Shown here: positions 1-9,203 of the stretch, one piece after another
Layout: each line of letters begins with the position of its first letter
How positions within the stretch are numbered: position 1 is the stretch's first letter
Source of the DNA: Selenomonas bovis DSM 23594
GTDB lineage: Bacteria; Bacillota; Negativicutes; Selenomonadales; Selenomonadaceae
DNA: 55,767 bases
Reading direction: 5' to 3'
NCBI RefSeq assembly: GCF_000381005.1
Contig: NZ_KB908395.1
Span: forward strand, 1 to 55,767
The notes under the pieces: model-generated
What the model was told of the DNA's origin: nothing
The model's database searches: none
Seen by the model: only the letters and a program-made list of their open reading frames with translations
Translations under genes and position numbers: made by a program

Positions 1-55
1 AGATGGAAAAATCCGTTTACAAGATGTCACCATATCAGAGAAAGGAAGATGTGAA

Positions 56-619
56 ATGAAGGTATTTATTAACCCGGGGCACGACCAGAAGTACGACTCC
101 GGCGCCGTCCATCCGAACAGCGGCCTGCGCGAGTGCGATGTAGCGGCCGAGGTCGGCGCGCTCGTCGTTGACTATCTCGAAGCGGCAGGCTGCGAGTGCC
201 GTATCTTGCAGAGTGACAACCTTGCGGGGGAGTCAGAGTACTCCGACCGCCAGGGGAATACCGTTTGCGGCGAAGCGAACAACTGGGGAGCAGACGTATT
301 CGTAAGCATCCATTGCAATGCTGCGAACTGCGTAGCGCGCGGGACGGAGGTCGAATGCTACGACGCAGACAGCGGCAACAACGGCGCGCAGCTCGCGCAG
401 TGCATTCAATCGCAGATCGTCGATGCGCTAGGCACAACAGATCGTGGCATCAAGAGCCGCCCAGGCCTGCTCGTCCTGCGGCAGACAGATATGCCCGCCG
501 TGCTCGTCGAGATGGCGTTTATCGATAATGATGAGGACGCGGCGCTCTTGACGGGTAAGACGGATGAGTTTGCGCGGGCAATCGCGCGCGGCGTGACAGA
601 CTACGAGCAGACGCTTTGA
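56..619 (+). CDS. N-acetylmuramoyl-L-alanine amidase (Amidase_3), phage-endolysin-like
   Basis: A 187-residue zinc amidase that cleaves the bond between N-acetylmuramic acid and L-alanine in peptidoglycan. The Amidase_3 signature is complete: NPGH with zinc ligand His9, LRE with Glu26, SIHCNA with His86, and VEMAFIDN with the catalytic Glu152. There is no signal peptide and no cell-wall-binding repeat, so it is a bare catalytic domain, as in phage endolysins that need a holin. A GGAAG ribosome site lies just upstream of the ATG. Downstream lie hairpin-rich repeats and a small protein with a hydrophobic C-terminus, which together suggest a prophage lysis remnant. The family call is secure; the phage origin is inference because no other phage gene is in the window. 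Confidence 0.92.
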   Translation: MKVFINPGHDQKYDSGAVHPNSGLRECDVAAEVGALVVDYLEAAGCECRILQSDNLAGESEYSDRQGNTVCGEANNWGADVFVSIHCNAANCVARGTEVECYDADSGNNGAQLAQCIQSQIVDALGTTDRGIKSRPGLLVLRQTDMPAVLVEMAFIDNDEDAALLTGKTDEFARAIARGVTDYEQTL

Positions 620-622
620 TGT

Positions 623-817
623 GCATCAAAACGTTATAAAATCAAGGGATTTTATAAATTTTGATGCGCAACCGTTATAAAATCAAGGGATTTTATAAAC
701 GGGCAGACGCTTTGACGTGCAAATCGACTCGTGCGAAAATCGTACGATTCTAAAAAGCGGCATGAAATTAGACTGATGAATGGGTGTAGTCTAAAAAGCA
801 GCATGAAATTAGACTGA
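623..817. repeat. Paired hairpin repeats between amidase and small ORF
   Basis: Two kinds of duplicated hairpin sit here. A 24-nt core, TTATAAAATC-AAGG-GATTTTATAA, occurs at 634-657 and 675-698; the first copy is enclosed by a further perfect stem GCATCAAAA (623-631) / TTTTGATGC (659-667), the second by a CCGTT/AACGG stem. A second motif, TCTAAAAAGCRGCATGAAAT followed by TAGACTGA, occurs at 749-776 and 790-817 and has TCTAA/TTAGA arms. Both pairs have a 41-nt period. The amidase 3' end (GCAGACGCTTTGATGTGCA, 607-625) is echoed at 702-720. A perfect 12-bp palindrome AATCGTACGATT lies at 738-749. The first hairpins may also end the amidase transcript, though no long T-run follows. Confidence 0.75.
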
Positions 818-845
818 ATGTAGGTTTCAGAAAGGATGATTCATT

Positions 846-1139
846 ATGAGTAAGTGGACAGATATCAGAGACGGCGCGCTCGACGCGATGAAGCAGGGCG
901 CACTCGATGTCGCCGAGGAGACGAAGCAGCAGTTTCTCACGAACTTTCTCGAGGCGGGCGTGCCAGTCATTGAAGAGTACGCGGCGCAGTTCTCCGCAAA
1001 AGTCAGGGAACAGTCAGCAGGCGAAGAGGGATGGTCGAAGATTCGCGACGCCATCGTGATTCCGTTCGCGGTGCAGATCGGACTCTACATCGGCAAGCAA
1101 ATCTTGCAGACGGTGCAGACGCAGACGGCAGCGGCATAA
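846..1139 (+). CDS. Small unknown protein with hydrophobic C-terminal segment
   Basis: A 97-residue protein that I do not recognise as a named family. The first about 70 residues are charged and probably helical (SKWTDIRDGALDAMKQGALD..., EETKQQFLTNFLEAG). The last third contains an apolar stretch, DAIVIPFAVQIGLYIGKQIL, that could insert in or lie on a membrane. It starts with ATG after an AGAAAGGATG ribosome site and is followed by a clear terminator. Its position after a phage-like amidase raises the possibility of a holin or lysis-associated protein, but one weak membrane segment at the C-terminus is not a typical holin layout. The ORF is probably real because the start, ribosome site and terminator agree; the function is unknown. 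Confidence 0.7.
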   Translation: MSKWTDIRDGALDAMKQGALDVAEETKQQFLTNFLEAGVPVIEEYAAQFSAKVREQSAGEEGWSKIRDAIVIPFAVQIGLYIGKQILQTVQTQTAAA

Positions 1140-1170
1140 GGGTTTCATAGTGGTTCGATTCTGATTGCAG

Positions 1171-1211
1171 AATAGGCGGCGGGGAGAAATCCTTGCCGCC
1201 TATTTTTATTT
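1171..1211 (+). terminator. Rho-independent terminator after the 97-aa ORF
   Basis: A 10-bp stem AATAGGCGGC / GCCGCCTATT (1171-1180 with 1195-1204) is followed by TTTATTTTT. The 325 bases from here to mdh contain no convincing gene; they hold the mdh promoter and leader. Confidence 0.9.
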
Positions 1212-1392
1212 TTGTCTGCATTTTGTCTGCAATAGATACGGATGTCGTAAAAATATGATGAGGTACAAAAGACACTGCTTTCCTTTAATATATGGGCGTT
1301 CTAAGTGGTGAAAAGACATTTACGGAGAATATAATAATAGGTAAACTATAATTGCGGTTAATGATAAAATATGAAAATCGCGTTGTTTGTCG

Positions 1393-1421
1393 TTGATTTT
1401 CTGACTATTTTTTGTTATAAT
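1393..1421 (+). promoter_or_regulatory. Sigma-A promoter of mdh
   Basis: TTGATT (1393-1398), a 17-nt spacer and TATAAT (1416-1421) give a good promoter about 115 bases before the mdh start codon. The leader contains the inverted repeat TGTCCC / GGGACA (about 1446-1471), which may form a hairpin in the mRNA. Confidence 0.75.
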
Positions 1422-1535
1422 CAAGGCGTAGCAAGTCCTAAGTATGTCCCGCAGCGGATGGTATCTGGGACAAGGAGATGAAGCGTTCTCTCGATAGGGA
1501 TGCGTCGTCTAGTTCATAAGGAGGCTGTTTATATT

Positions 1536-2504
1536 ATGAAGGTAACAGTTGTTGGTGCAGGTAATGTCGGTGCAACGGTCGCGAATGTGCTCGCACAGAA
1601 GAACTTCGCGAGCGAGGTCGTCCTCGTCGATATCAAGGAAGGCGTTTCCGAGGGCAAGGCGATGGACATCATGCAGACGGCTCATCTGCTGAACTTCGAC
1701 ACGACGGTCACGGGTGTCACGGCGAAAATCGGCGATGAGGAAGGCTACGCTCCGACGGCTGGCTCCGACGTTGTCGTCGTCACGTCCGGCATGCCGCGCA
1801 AGCCGGGCATGAGCCGTGAGGATCTCATCGGCGTCAACGCGAAGATCGTCAAGAGCGTTGTCGACCAGGCCCTCAAGTATTCCCCGAATGCCATCTTCAT
1901 CATCATCTCGAACCCGATGGACGCTATGACGTTCCTCACGCTGAAGGATTCCAAGCTGCCACGCAACCGCGTCATCGGCCAGGGCGGCATGCTCGACAGC
2001 AGCCGTTTCCGTTATTTCCTCAGCAAGGCACTCCAGAAAGCTGGCTATCCGGCTACGCCGACGGACATCGACGGCATGGTCATCGGCGGCCACAGCGACA
2101 AGACGATGGTGCCTCTGACGAGCGTTGCAACGTATCGCGGCATCCCTGTCAAGGAGCTCCTCACGAAAGAGCAGCTTGATGAGGCTGTTGCTCAGACGAA
2201 GGTCGGCGGCGCTACGCTCACGAAGCTCCTCGGCACCTCCGCTTGGTACGCTCCGGGCGCTGCTGCTGCTGCGATGGTCGAGGCGATCGCGCTCGATGCT
2301 AAGAAGCTCATCCCGTGCTGCGTCTACCTCGATGGCGAGTATGGCGAGAAAGACCTCTGCATCGGTGTGCCGGTTCTGCTCGGCAAAGACGGCGCAGAGA
2401 AGATCGTCGAGTACAAGCTCGAGGGTGACGAGAAGGCGAAGTTCGACGAGAGCGTCCAGGCTGCGCGCAACACGAACTCCAAGCTCGGCGACGCACTGAA
2501 ATAA
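1536..2504 (+). CDS. mdh: Malate dehydrogenase
   Basis: A 322-residue NAD-dependent malate dehydrogenase of the lactate/malate dehydrogenase superfamily, which interconverts malate and oxaloacetate. The Rossmann start VVGAGNVGATVA is visible near residues 4-15, the mobile loop PRKPGMSREDL carries the arginines that mark malate over lactate specificity, and the active-site segment GGHSDKTMVP contains the catalytic histidine. The ATG at 1536 follows AAGGAGG at 1517-1523, which fixes the start; an upstream in-frame extension exists but has no ribosome site. The gene is monocistronic, between its own promoter and a strong terminator. In Selenomonadaceae it fits the oxaloacetate-to-malate step of the succinate/propionate route. 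Confidence 0.95.
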   Translation: MKVTVVGAGNVGATVANVLAQKNFASEVVLVDIKEGVSEGKAMDIMQTAHLLNFDTTVTGVTAKIGDEEGYAPTAGSDVVVVTSGMPRKPGMSREDLIGVNAKIVKSVVDQALKYSPNAIFIIISNPMDAMTFLTLKDSKLPRNRVIGQGGMLDSSRFRYFLSKALQKAGYPATPTDIDGMVIGGHSDKTMVPLTSVATYRGIPVKELLTKEQLDEAVAQTKVGGATLTKLLGTSAWYAPGAAAAAMVEAIALDAKKLIPCCVYLDGEYGEKDLCIGVPVLLGKDGAEKIVEYKLEGDEKAKFDESVQAARNTNSKLGDALK

Positions 2505-2587
2505 GCGTTTTGCACAAAGTGCAGCTCGGCTGCATGCGATAGAGGGTATCGCAGACACATTTCGTGCCTGCGGTATCGGACAAAGGG

Positions 2588-2620
2588 AGACCTCGCACGT
2601 CATGCGTGCGGGGTCTTTCT
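2588..2620 (+). terminator. mdh terminator
   Basis: Stem AGACCTCGCACG / CGTGCGGGGTCT with a 5-nt loop, followed by TTCT. It ends the mdh transcript just before tadA. Confidence 0.85.
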
Positions 2621-2654
2621 GTGTGGATATAGAAAAGGAGACGAGGAGGTATCT

Positions 2655-3161
2655 ATGAAGCAGGAAGATGCGTTCTATATGCGCGCGGCGCTCGCGGAGG
2701 CGGTTCAGGCGTATGCGCTCGGCGAAGTCCCCATCGGAGCGGTGCTCGTCGATGAGACGGGAGAGATCGTCGCGCGCGGGCACAACCTGCGCGAGCGCGA
2801 CCACGACGCGACAGCGCACGCGGAGATGATCGCGATCCGCGCGGCCTGCGAGCGCCTCGGGCGCTGGCGCCTCTCGGGGCTCACGCTCTATGTGACCATC
2901 GAGCCGTGTCCGATGTGTGCGGGCGCCATCGTCATGAGCCGCGTGGACCGCGTCGTGTACGGCGGCACGGACTACAAGGCGGGCGCCTGCGAATCGCTCT
3001 TCAATATCCCCGGCCATCCCGCGCTCAACCACCATCCGGAGGTGACGGCCGGCGTGCTCGCGGAGGAATGTGCGGGCATCATGAAGCGCTTCTTCCGTGA
3101 ACGGCGGGCGAGGAAGAAGGCAGCGCAAAAAAATATTGACAAGAGTACCTGCCACGATTAG
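2655..3161 (+). CDS. tadA: tRNA-specific adenosine deaminase
   Basis: A 168-residue zinc deaminase that converts adenosine-34 to inosine in tRNA-Arg(ACG). The CDA-fold signature is complete: HAE at residues 55-57 (zinc ligand His55, proton shuttle Glu57) and PCPMC with zinc ligands Cys85 and Cys88. The C-terminal FRERRARKKAAQK tail is basic, as is usual for RNA contact. The start codon follows GAGGAGG at good spacing. The last codons overlap the -35 and -10 boxes of the bipA promoter, so translation end and downstream initiation share the same bases. Length and motifs match TadA; a guanine deaminase is less likely because of the HAE...PCPMC spacing and the basic tail. Confidence 0.95.
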   Translation: MKQEDAFYMRAALAEAVQAYALGEVPIGAVLVDETGEIVARGHNLRERDHDATAHAEMIAIRAACERLGRWRLSGLTLYVTIEPCPMCAGAIVMSRVDRVVYGGTDYKAGACESLFNIPGHPALNHHPEVTAGVLAEECAGIMKRFFRERRARKKAAQKNIDKSTCHD

Positions 3162-3164
3162 AAT
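3136..3164 (+). promoter_or_regulatory. bipA promoter overlapping the tadA stop codon
   Basis: TTGACA (3136-3141), 17-nt spacer, TAGAAT (3159-3164), one mismatch from consensus overall. The tadA TAG stop is inside the -10 box. The predicted start of transcription is near 3171, giving a leader of about 120 nt. Confidence 0.85.
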
Positions 3165-3173
3165 GAATAGTGT

Positions 3174-3265
3174 TGCTTCATCGAAGTATGGATGAAGCAT
3201 GGATTGGAAGATTCGGATACCGGTGCGTATCCATTTTTTTTAAGGAACCGCTGATGAGGTTCCTT
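3174..3265 (+). promoter_or_regulatory. Hairpin-rich bipA leader with an intrinsic-terminator-like attenuator
   Basis: Three hairpins occur in order: TGCTTCATC / GATGAAGCA (3174-3182 with 3191-3199, perfect 9 bp), GGATAC / GTATCC (3215-3220 with 3227-3232) followed by eight T residues (3234-3241), and AAGGAACC / GGTTCCTT (3242-3249 with 3258-3265). The second has the form of a rho-independent terminator and lies between a strong promoter and bipA, so premature termination is likely unless overridden. The third lies just before the AGGAGG at 3269-3274. The 3' part also matches the terminal repeat of the MITE family seen at 8.2 and 37.7 kb. Confidence 0.6.
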
Positions 3266-3289
3266 CCTAGGAGGCAGGTCTTAACAGAT

Positions 3290-5107
3290 ATGAGTACGAA
3301 CGAGAAACTGAGAAACATCGCTATCATCGCGCACGTCGACCACGGCAAGACGACGCTCGTCGATGCCATGCTCAAGCAGAGCCATGTGTTCCGCTCGAAC
3401 GAGCAGGTGGCGGAGCGCGTCATGGACTCCGGCGACATCGAGCGCGAGCGAGGCATCACGATTCTCTCGAAGAATACGTCCATCATGTACAACGGCATCA
3501 AGATCAACATCGTTGATACCCCGGGCCATGCGGACTTCGGCGGCGAGGTCGAGCGCGTGCTCAACATGGTCGACGGCGTGCTGCTGCTCGTCGACGCGTT
3601 CGAGGGGCCGATGCCGCAGACGAAGTACGTCCTGCGCAAGGCGCTCGAGCAGAAGCTCAAGCCGATCGTCGTCATCAACAAGATCGACAAGCCGAACCAG
3701 CGCGTCGACGATGTCTACGACGAAGTGCTCGAGCTCTTCATGGAGCTCGATGCCGATGACGATCAGCTCGATTTCCCGGTCATCTACGCGACGGCGCGCG
3801 ACGGCATAGCGAAGTACAAGATGGAGGACGAGAGCGACAACCTCGAGCCGCTCATGGAGACGATCGTCAAGGAGATTCCCGCGCCGCGCGGCGATGCGGA
3901 CGGCCCGCTCCAGATGATGGTCACGACGCTCGAGGCGGACGACTATGTCGGCCGCGTTGCGGTCGGCCGCGTGAGCCGCGGCAAGGCGCGCCCAAACCAG
4001 AACGTCGTGCTCATCAACGGTGACCAGGAGACGCGCGCGAAGATCGGCAAGGTCTTCGTCTATCAGGGCATGCAGCGCGTCGAGGTGCCGGAAGCGCCGA
4101 TGGGTGAGATCGTGGCGCTCACGGGTCTCGGCGATGTGAGCATCGGCTATACGGTCGCGGACGCAGAGCAGCCGGAGGCGCTGCCGGCCATCCGCATCGA
4201 CGAGCCGACGCTCTCGATGACGTTCGGTGTCAACACGAGCCCGTTCGCGGGCCGCGAGGGCCAGTTCGTCACGAGCCGTCATCTGCGTGACCGCCTGTTC
4301 AAGGAGGTCGAGACGAATGTCGCGATGAAGGTCGAGGAGACGGACTCGCCGGATGTCTTCAAGGTCTCGGGCCGCGGCGAGCTGCATCTCTCCATCCTCA
4401 TCGAGGAGATGCGCCGCGAGGGCTACGAGCTCCAGGTCGGCAAGCCGGAGGTTGTCTACAAGACCATCAACGGTCAGCTCTGCGAGCCGATCGAGAACCT
4501 CACGGTCGAGGTGCCACAGGAGTACATGGGCGCTGTCATGGAGGGCCTCGGCACGCGCAAGGCGGAGCTCACGAACATGACGGAGACGGCGGGCTATATG
4601 CGTCTCGAGTTCACGATTCCGGCGCGCGGCCTCATCGGCTTCCGTTCCGAGCTCCTCACGAGTACGAAGGGCAACGGCATCATGAACCATGTGTTCCATG
4701 GCTATGCGCCGTACAAGGGCGATATCCCGGGCCGCACGCGCGGCTCGCTCGTGGCGTTCGAGCAGGGCGAGACGACGGGCTATGGCATCTATACGCTGCA
4801 GGATCGCGGCACGATGTTCATCTCCCCGGGCCAGCAGGTGTACGAGGGCATGATTGTTGGCGAGAACTCCCGCGAGAACGACATCGACATCAACCCGTGC
4901 AAGAAGAAGAACGTCTCGAACATGCGTACGTCCTCCTCGGATGAGGCCATCCGCCTCACGCCGCCGCGCATCCTCTCCCTCGAGCAGGCCATCGAGTACA
5001 TCAACAACGATGAGCTCGTCGAGGTGACGCCGGAGAACATCCGTCTGCGCAAGGCGATTCTCGACCGCACGATCCGCGGCCGCAATGCAAAGAACGCGCG
5101 CAAGTAA
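3290..5107 (+). CDS. bipA: Ribosome-associated GTPase BipA/TypA
   Basis: A 605-residue translational GTPase that binds ribosomes and supports 50S assembly, particularly in cold or stress. Domain order: G domain (residues about 1-200) with P-loop AHVDHGKTT, switch [13 protein letters not shown] and NKID, then EF-G-like beta-barrel and alpha/beta domains, then the BipA-specific C-terminal domain. Length matches the family (about 605-615). I chose ATG 3290 because [22 protein letters not shown] is the family N-terminus; the AGGAGG at 3269-3274 is unusually far (15 nt). The frame is open upstream to 3170, but those codons lie over the leader hairpins and are not expected to be translated. Confidence 0.95.
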   Translation: MSTNEKLRNIAIIAHVDHGKTTLVDAMLKQSHVFRSNEQVAERVMDSGDIERERGITILSKNTSIMYNGIKINIVDTPGHADFGGEVERVLNMVDGVLLLVDAFEGPMPQTKYVLRKALEQKLKPIVVINKIDKPNQRVDDVYDEVLELFMELDADDDQLDFPVIYATARDGIAKYKMEDESDNLEPLMETIVKEIPAPRGDADGPLQMMVTTLEADDYVGRVAVGRVSRGKARPNQNVVLINGDQETRAKIGKVFVYQGMQRVEVPEAPMGEIVALTGLGDVSIGYTVADAEQPEALPAIRIDEPTLSMTFGVNTSPFAGREGQFVTSRHLRDRLFKEVETNVAMKVEETDSPDVFKVSGRGELHLSILIEEMRREGYELQVGKPEVVYKTINGQLCEPIENLTVEVPQEYMGAVMEGLGTRKAELTNMTETAGYMRLEFTIPARGLIGFRSELLTSTKGNGIMNHVFHGYAPYKGDIPGRTRGSLVAFEQGETTGYGIYTLQDRGTMFISPGQQVYEGMIVGENSRENDIDINPCKKKNVSNMRTSSSDEAIRLTPPRILSLEQAIEYINNDELVEVTPENIRLRKAILDRTIRGRNAKNARK

Positions 5108-5130
5108 ATACCAAATACATACGATTTTCC

Positions 5131-5160
5131 AAGGGCTGTCGGCTGCGGCAGCCCTTTTGT
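5131..5160 (+). terminator. bipA terminator
   Basis: Stem AAGGGCTG (5131-5138) / CAGCCCTT (5149-5156) followed by TTGT. The T-run is short but the stem is strong. Confidence 0.8.
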
Positions 5161-5327
5161 GTTCCGCAGGATGAGCAAGGGGCGCAATCAGAGCGTTCAT
5201 CCTCTATGCAGCGTTTTTGGTGGTTTATTAATAGCTCCTGCCTATCTGCCAAAAATGTTCTCGGCGCAGAGGGAAATATGGTATGATATTTCTTGAGTTC
5301 TGCATGAATAAATGAGAGGAATCTATC

Positions 5328-8198
5328 ATGGAAAACAGTATCAAGATCAAGGGCGCACGCGCCCATAATCTAAAGAATATCAATGTGGAAATCCCGCGCG
5401 ACAAGCTCGTCGTCATCACGGGGCTTTCCGGCTCGGGGAAATCTTCGCTCGCGTTCGATACGATCTACGCGGAGGGACAGCGTCGCTACGTGGAGTCGCT
5501 GTCGTCCTACGCGCGGCAGTTTCTCGGGCAGATGGACAAGCCGGATGTGGACAGCATCGACGGCCTGTCGCCGGCCATCTCCATCGACCAGAAGACGACG
5601 AGTCACAATCCGCGCTCGACGGTCGGCACGGTGACGGAGATCTACGACTACCTGCGCCTGCTCTTCGCACGCGCGGGACGGCCGCACTGCCCAAAGTGCG
5701 GCAAGCCGATCACGCAGCAGACGGTCGATCAGATGGTCGACCGCATCCTCGCGCTGCCGGAGCGCACGAAGCTGCTCATCATGGCGCAGGTCGTGCGCGG
5801 GAAGAAGGGCGAGCATAAGAAGACGCTCGCGCATATCCGTCACGAAGGCTACGTGCGCGTGCGCATCGACGGCGACATCTACGATGTCAATGAGGACATC
5901 GTGCTCGAGAAGAATAAGAAACACACCATCGAGGTCGTCGTGGACCGCCTCGTCGTGCGTGAGGGCATTGACACGCGGCTCGCCGACTCGCTCGAGACAG
6001 CGCTCAAGCTCGGCGAGGGCGTCGTCTATGTGCAGGTCGTCGGCGGCGAGCTTTTGATGTTCAGCGAGAATTTCGCCTGCGTGGATTGCGGCATCAGTCT
6101 GCCGGAGATCACGCCGCGCATGTTTTCTTTCAACAACCCCTACGGTGCCTGCCCTGTCTGCATGGGGCTCGGCAGCCACATGGAGTTCGACGAGGAGCTC
6201 GTGCTGCCGGACCCTGCGCTCTCCGTCGCGGCGGGCGTCTTTGCGCCGCTCTCGAAGAACCCGCACTCCTACGCGATGTGCGCCATGAGCTCGCTGCTCA
6301 AGGCGGCCGGCTACACGCTGGATACGCCGTGGCAGGACATCGACAAGAAGACGCAGAAAGCGCTGCTCTACGGTTCGGGGGAGACATGCTACAAGTTCGG
6401 CTACACGAATATGTTCGGCGAGCGCAAGGAATACAATGTGCCGTTCGAGGGCGTGATGCCGCTGCTCTCGCGCCGCTACCGCGAGACGGACAGCGACGAG
6501 ATGCGCGAGTCGTATGAGAACTACATGACGCAGATCCCTTGCAAGGCCTGCCATGGTGCGCGCCTGCGCCCGGAGACGCTCGCCGTCACCGTCGGCGGCA
6601 AGAACATCTATGAGGTCACGGAGATGAATATCCGCGAAGCGGACGCCTTCCTCGGCAGCGTGGAACTTACGCCGCGTGAGGCGAAGATTGCCGCGCAGAT
6701 CCTGAAGGAAATCCACGCGCGCCTCACGTTCCTGCTCAACGTCGGGCTCGACTATCTCACGCTTTCACGCGCGGCGGGGACGCTCTCGGGCGGCGAAGCG
6801 CAGCGCATCCGGCTTGCCACACAGATCGGCTCGGGGCTCACGGGCGTGCTCTATGTGCTCGATGAGCCGAGCATCGGCCTGCATCAGCGCGACAACAACC
6901 GCCTGCTCGCGACGCTCAAGAAACTGCGCGACCTCGGCAATACGCTCATCGTCGTCGAGCATGACGAGGACACCATGCGCGCGGCGGACTGCATCATCGA
7001 CATCGGCCCGGGCGCGGGCGCGCAGGGCGGCCACGTCGTCGCGCAGGGGACGGCCGAGGAAATCGAGCAGGTGCCTGCATCCATTACGGGCGCCTATCTC
7101 TCGCGCCGCCGCTACATCCCCGTGCCCGCGAAGCGGCGGCCCGGCAACGGGAAATTCCTCGAGGTCGTCGGTGCGCAGGAGAACAACCTCAAGAATCTCC
7201 GCGTGAAATTCCCGCTCGGCACGCTCACGCTCGTGACCGGCGTCTCAGGCTCCGGCAAATCGACGCTCGTCAATGAGATCCTCTACAAGGGCATCGCCTC
7301 GCGCCTCTACCACGCGAAGGGGAAGCCTGGCAAGCACAAGGCCATCCGGGGGCTCGAGAACATCGACAAGATCATCGACATCGACCAGCAGCCCATCGGG
7401 CGCACGCCGCGCTCGAACCCCGCGACCTACACGGGCGTATTCGATGCCATCCGCGACCTCTTCAGCCAGACGAGCGAAGCGAAGATGCGCGGCTACAAGG
7501 CCGGGCGGTTCAGCTTCAACGTCAAGGGTGGACGCTGCGAGGCATGCCGCGGGGATGGCATCCTCAAGATCGAGATGCACTTCCTGCCGGACGTCTACGT
7601 GCCCTGCGAGGTCTGCAAGGGCGCGCGCTACAACCGCGAGACCCTCGAGGTGCGCTACAAGGGAAAGAACATCTCCGAAGTCCTCGACATGACCATCGAC
7701 GAAGCGGTCGAGTTCTTCAAGAATGTGCCGCGCATCGCGCGCAAGCTCCAGGTCATCCAGGACGTCGGCCTCGGCTACATCAAGCTCGGCCAGAGCGCGA
7801 CGACGCTCTCCGGCGGCGAGGCGCAGCGCGTCAAGCTCGCGACCGAGCTCTCGCGCCGCTCGACCGGGCGCACGCTCTATATCCTCGATGAGCCGACGAC
7901 GGGACTGCACACCGCCGACATCCACAAGCTCCTCGACATCCTGCAGCGCCTCGTCGACGGCGGCGATACCGTCGTCGTCATCGAGCACAACCTAGACGTT
8001 ATCAAGACGGCCGACTACATCATCGACCTCGGCCCCGAGGGCGGCAGCGGCGGCGGCACCATCGTCGCGACCGGCAGGCCGGAGGACATCGTGAAGGTTC
8101 CAGCATCCTACACGGGGAAATTCCTCAAGCCGCTGCTCGAGGAGGCAGCGCAGCAGGAAGGGAACAAAGATCACGACGGATCCCTCACGAAGGAATGA
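5328..8198 (+). CDS. uvrA: Excinuclease ABC subunit A
   Basis: A 956-residue UvrA, the damage-recognition ATPase of nucleotide excision repair. Two ABC modules are visible: Walker [14 protein letters not shown] near residue 30 and [13 protein letters not shown] near residue 640, with signature motifs [12 protein letters not shown] and [12 protein letters not shown]. Zinc-binding cysteine pairs are present ([14 protein letters not shown]...[14 protein letters not shown]...CEVCKG). Length is typical (about 940-960). The ATG at 5328 follows GAGAGGAATCT. No uvrB or uvrC lies next to it. It is followed directly by a MITE-like repeat rather than a standard terminator. Confidence 0.97.
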   Translation: MENSIKIKGARAHNLKNINVEIPRDKLVVITGLSGSGKSSLAFDTIYAEGQRRYVESLSSYARQFLGQMDKPDVDSIDGLSPAISIDQKTTSHNPRSTVGTVTEIYDYLRLLFARAGRPHCPKCGKPITQQTVDQMVDRILALPERTKLLIMAQVVRGKKGEHKKTLAHIRHEGYVRVRIDGDIYDVNEDIVLEKNKKHTIEVVVDRLVVREGIDTRLADSLETALKLGEGVVYVQVVGGELLMFSENFACVDCGISLPEITPRMFSFNNPYGACPVCMGLGSHMEFDEELVLPDPALSVAAGVFAPLSKNPHSYAMCAMSSLLKAAGYTLDTPWQDIDKKTQKALLYGSGETCYKFGYTNMFGERKEYNVPFEGVMPLLSRRYRETDSDEMRESYENYMTQIPCKACHGARLRPETLAVTVGGKNIYEVTEMNIREADAFLGSVELTPREAKIAAQILKEIHARLTFLLNVGLDYLTLSRAAGTLSGGEAQRIRLATQIGSGLTGVLYVLDEPSIGLHQRDNNRLLATLKKLRDLGNTLIVVEHDEDTMRAADCIIDIGPGAGAQGGHVVAQGTAEEIEQVPASITGAYLSRRRYIPVPAKRRPGNGKFLEVVGAQENNLKNLRVKFPLGTLTLVTGVSGSGKSTLVNEILYKGIASRLYHAKGKPGKHKAIRGLENIDKIIDIDQQPIGRTPRSNPATYTGVFDAIRDLFSQTSEAKMRGYKAGRFSFNVKGGRCEACRGDGILKIEMHFLPDVYVPCEVCKGARYNRETLEVRYKGKNISEVLDMTIDEAVEFFKNVPRIARKLQVIQDVGLGYIKLGQSATTLSGGEAQRVKLATELSRRSTGRTLYILDEPTTGLHTADIHKLLDILQRLVDGGDTVVVIEHNLDVIKTADYIIDLGPEGGSGGGTIVATGRPEDIVKVPASYTGKFLKPLLEEAAQQEGNKDHDGSLTKE

Positions 8199-8209
8199 AA
8201 ATCAAGGCT

Positions 8210-8391
8210 TAGGGAACCACTGATTCATTCAGCACTCCGTCTTCACGCGTCTGCACTGTCCTCTCGCCCTTGACAATCCTCAGCACAAAACGCGATGGAG
8301 CGTTTTGCCGCTACGCCTGCGGTTTGTCTCCTAGAGAGATACAATGCATCCACGTAAATCCGGAGTACTTCATTTCATCAGCGGTTCTTTA
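8210..8391. mobile_element. MITE-like element, copy A
   Basis: A non-coding element of about 182 bp with imperfect terminal inverted repeats. The left end begins TTAGGGAACCACTGATTCAT and the right end, read on the other strand, begins TAAAGAACCGCTGATGAAAT; both continue to ACTCCG. An internal perfect hairpin CAAAACGC / GCGTTTTG is present. It is about 80 percent alike by eye to the element at 37746-37930. It encodes no protein, so mobilisation would need a transposase acting in trans. Element ends are approximate. Confidence 0.75.
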
Positions 8392-8429
8392 GACCTGGCA
8401 CAGAAGTATGGAAAGGAAGCGTTTGCTTT

Positions 8430-9143
8430 ATGAGGAAGAATACAATGCGTATGGCGGGAATCCTGGCAGTGGAGATGCTTTTTGCCACAGGGATGGCAGG
8501 TGCGGCGGCTCCCGTGAGCGCAGCAGATCATACGACTGCCGCATCAGGTGCAACAGCGGCCGCAACACCGCAGACGTCCACTGCGCCTGCCGCCGCTGAG
8601 GCGGGGGAATCCCAGCAGGTGCCGTCGCAGGAAAAGGAGCAGGCGGCATCGCAGGGAAGAGCGCGTGCCATCGACATCCAGATGGATTATTTCGAGGGGC
8701 GCTTTTTCAAGGAACGCAACATCGACCTCTACAACCTCCACGTCTTTTGGCAAAACCGCACGGTGCATCACCTCAAGACCTACTACGGGCTGACTGTTGA
8801 GCGCGCCGTCGGCTGCACGACGAAAGACGGCATCTACCGCGACTCCGAGGCCGTCGGCCTCGGCCCGGCCGTCCAGCTGCGCTGGGAGCGCCCGCTCGGC
8901 GGAAAATTCACAGGCAGCATCGACGGCACCGGCTCGTTGCTTCTCTACAATCACGCCCATCCCGCCGACGGACGCGCCTACGGCTTCCTCTGGCGCATCG
9001 GCCCGCGCCTCACATATCACTATACATCTCGCGATGCCGTCAGCCTCGCCTACATGTTCCATCACTCCTCGAACGGTATGAAGGACCATAACCCCGGCTA
9101 CAACGGCGTCGGGTTCTCTCTGGGGTACGAGCATCGTTTCTGA
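8430..9143 (+). CDS. PagL-like lipid A 3-O-deacylase, outer membrane
   Basis: A 237-residue exported protein. Residues 1-31 form a signal peptide (basic start, apolar core, APVSAADH cleavage region), followed by a low-complexity Ala/Thr/Gln linker to about residue 70, then a region of alternating beta strands ending in Phe as outer-membrane barrels do. The C-terminal FHHSSNGMKDHNPGYNGVGF resembles the PagL (PF09411) active-site segment, in which H-x-S-N supplies catalytic His and Ser. PagL removes the 3-O acyl chain of lipid A. At the place of the third catalytic residue (Glu in Pseudomonas PagL) I see Asn in NPGYNGV, so activity is uncertain. AAGGAAG lies at suitable distance from ATG 8430. 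It is monocistronic and not related to the adjacent cas genes. Confidence 0.75.
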   Translation: MRKNTMRMAGILAVEMLFATGMAGAAAPVSAADHTTAASGATAAATPQTSTAPAAAEAGESQQVPSQEKEQAASQGRARAIDIQMDYFEGRFFKERNIDLYNLHVFWQNRTVHHLKTYYGLTVERAVGCTTKDGIYRDSEAVGLGPAVQLRWERPLGGKFTGSIDGTGSLLLYNHAHPADGRAYGFLWRIGPRLTYHYTSRDAVSLAYMFHHSSNGMKDHNPGYNGVGFSLGYEHRF

Positions 9144-9203
9144 TGGCTGGGCGACGTAGATCACGCAAGCATGCGTGCGTTCGATGAGAAAGGAGTTTTG
9201 TTT

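Noticed and set aside
3170-3289. In-frame 40-codon extension upstream of bipA
   Set aside because: It covers leader hairpins and lies partly at the predicted transcription start; family alignment starts at [22 protein letters not shown].
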